Shown here: positions 5,508 through 5,722 of the stretch, in pieces
How the letters are laid out: the number at the start of each line of letters is the position of its first letter
Numbering within the stretch: position 1 is the first letter of the stretch
DNA from: Acidobacteriota bacterium
GTDB taxonomy: Bacteria; Acidobacteriota; Terriglobia; 20CM-2-55-15
Length of the DNA stretch: 5,722 nucleotides
Direction: 5' to 3'
NCBI GenBank assembly: GCA_003223895.1
Contig: QHXD01000288.1
Span: forward strand, 1-5,722
Notes under the pieces: generated by a model
Told to the model about the DNA's origin: nothing
Databases searched by the model: none
The model's input: only the letters and a program-made list of their open reading frames with translations
Made by a program: the position numbers and the translations under genes

Positions 5508-5722
5508 ATGGTCCACAAGAAAGTTCTGGTAGTCGGGGGAACAGGGCATTTCGGAAATCTCCTCGTGGAAGATCTGTGCCGGCATACGGAGTGCGACTTG
5601 TTCGTGCCGAGCAGGAGCGTGGTGGATCTCCGGGATATCCGTTCTGTTGATAGCGCGTTGTCGGAGATCTTCGTTGCCATATGCGCTGCGGGACCTTTCC
5701 AGACGCTACCGGTGACTCTCGC
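5508..5722 (+). CDS. Saccharopine-dehydrogenase-like NAD(P)-binding protein, N-terminal part (runs off right edge)
   Basis: The frame begins at ATG 5508, 16 nt after the ABC-2 permease stop, and is open to the window edge (71 complete codons). The N-terminus is a Rossmann fold: strand KKVLVVGG, glycine loop G11-T-G13-H-F-G16, helix NLLVEDLCRH, then a second strand ending VPSR. S35-R36 in that position favours NADPH over NADH. ICAAGPFQTLP (58-68) matches the AGPFQ segment found after the third or fourth strand of the saccharopine dehydrogenase NADP-binding family. The segment between the second strand and AGPFQ is short compared with typical members, so the domain is compact. Ribosome binding is weak (GGGCGAG abuts the ATG). 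It is probably the last visible gene of the operon; a link to transport is not evident. A short-chain or NmrA-like reductase is the alternative family. Confidence 0.72.
   Translation, partial: MVHKKVLVVGGTGHFGNLLVEDLCRHTECDLFVPSRSVVDLRDIRSVDSALSEIFVAICAAGPFQTLPVTL

Noticed and set aside
4631..5680. 349-codon minus-strand frame opposite the ABC-2 permease
   Set aside because: Long antisense frames are common opposite GC-rich genes. It is rich in R, Q, S and H, has no recognisable motif, and covers the membrane protein and the start of the dehydrogenase-like gene.

Overview
The window looks like a chromosomal fragment of an Acidobacteriota bacterium or a close relative. The evidence is a MacB/FtsX-type duplicated permease of the ADOP class ("acidobacterial duplicated orphan permease"), a secreted peptidase whose N-terminus resembles acidobacterial S9/DPP IV-like proteins, moderately high GC content by eye, and two kinds of dispersed palindromic repeat. 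This assignment is inference from protein families; there is no rRNA or marker gene here.

Layout, left to right. (1) Positions 465 to 1, minus strand: the N-terminal 155 residues of an exported S9/DPP IV-like peptidase, running off the left edge. (2) A 58-bp divergent gap carries a good sigma70-like promoter for that gene. (3) 524-922, plus strand: a 132-residue lipoprotein of unknown function. (4) 923-1251: a 329-bp gene-free stretch. Its first two thirds (926-1141) is a 216-bp imperfect palindrome with perfect 35-bp terminal inverted repeats, of MITE or large-REP type. The rest is the leader of the next gene. (5) 1252-4662: one 1136-codon frame encoding a complete ~800-residue ADOP permease followed by a complete ~305-residue ABC ATPase. 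(6) 4667-5491: a six-TM ABC-2-type permease, 4 nt downstream. (7) From 5508 to the right edge: the N-terminal 71 residues of a Rossmann-fold protein resembling the saccharopine-dehydrogenase NADP-binding domain.

The most interesting point is the large frame. Its ATPase half is of the CcmA/NosF class that normally partners ABC-2 permeases such as the one encoded next, not the MacB/LolD class that would energise a MacB-like permease. The ATPase is joined to the end of an otherwise ordinary orphan permease by an 80-bp pair of inverted REP-like palindromes (3661-3740), a REPIN-like structure. Only one of its three forward frames is free of stops, and the fusion runs through that frame. The simplest reading is that a permease gene and a separate ATPase-permease operon have become one translational unit through a palindromic repeat that now encodes the linker. 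Whether the product is one working protein, two proteins, or an assembly artefact cannot be settled from sequence alone.

The 1252-4662, 4667-5491 and 5508-onward genes are tightly spaced on one strand and probably form an operon.
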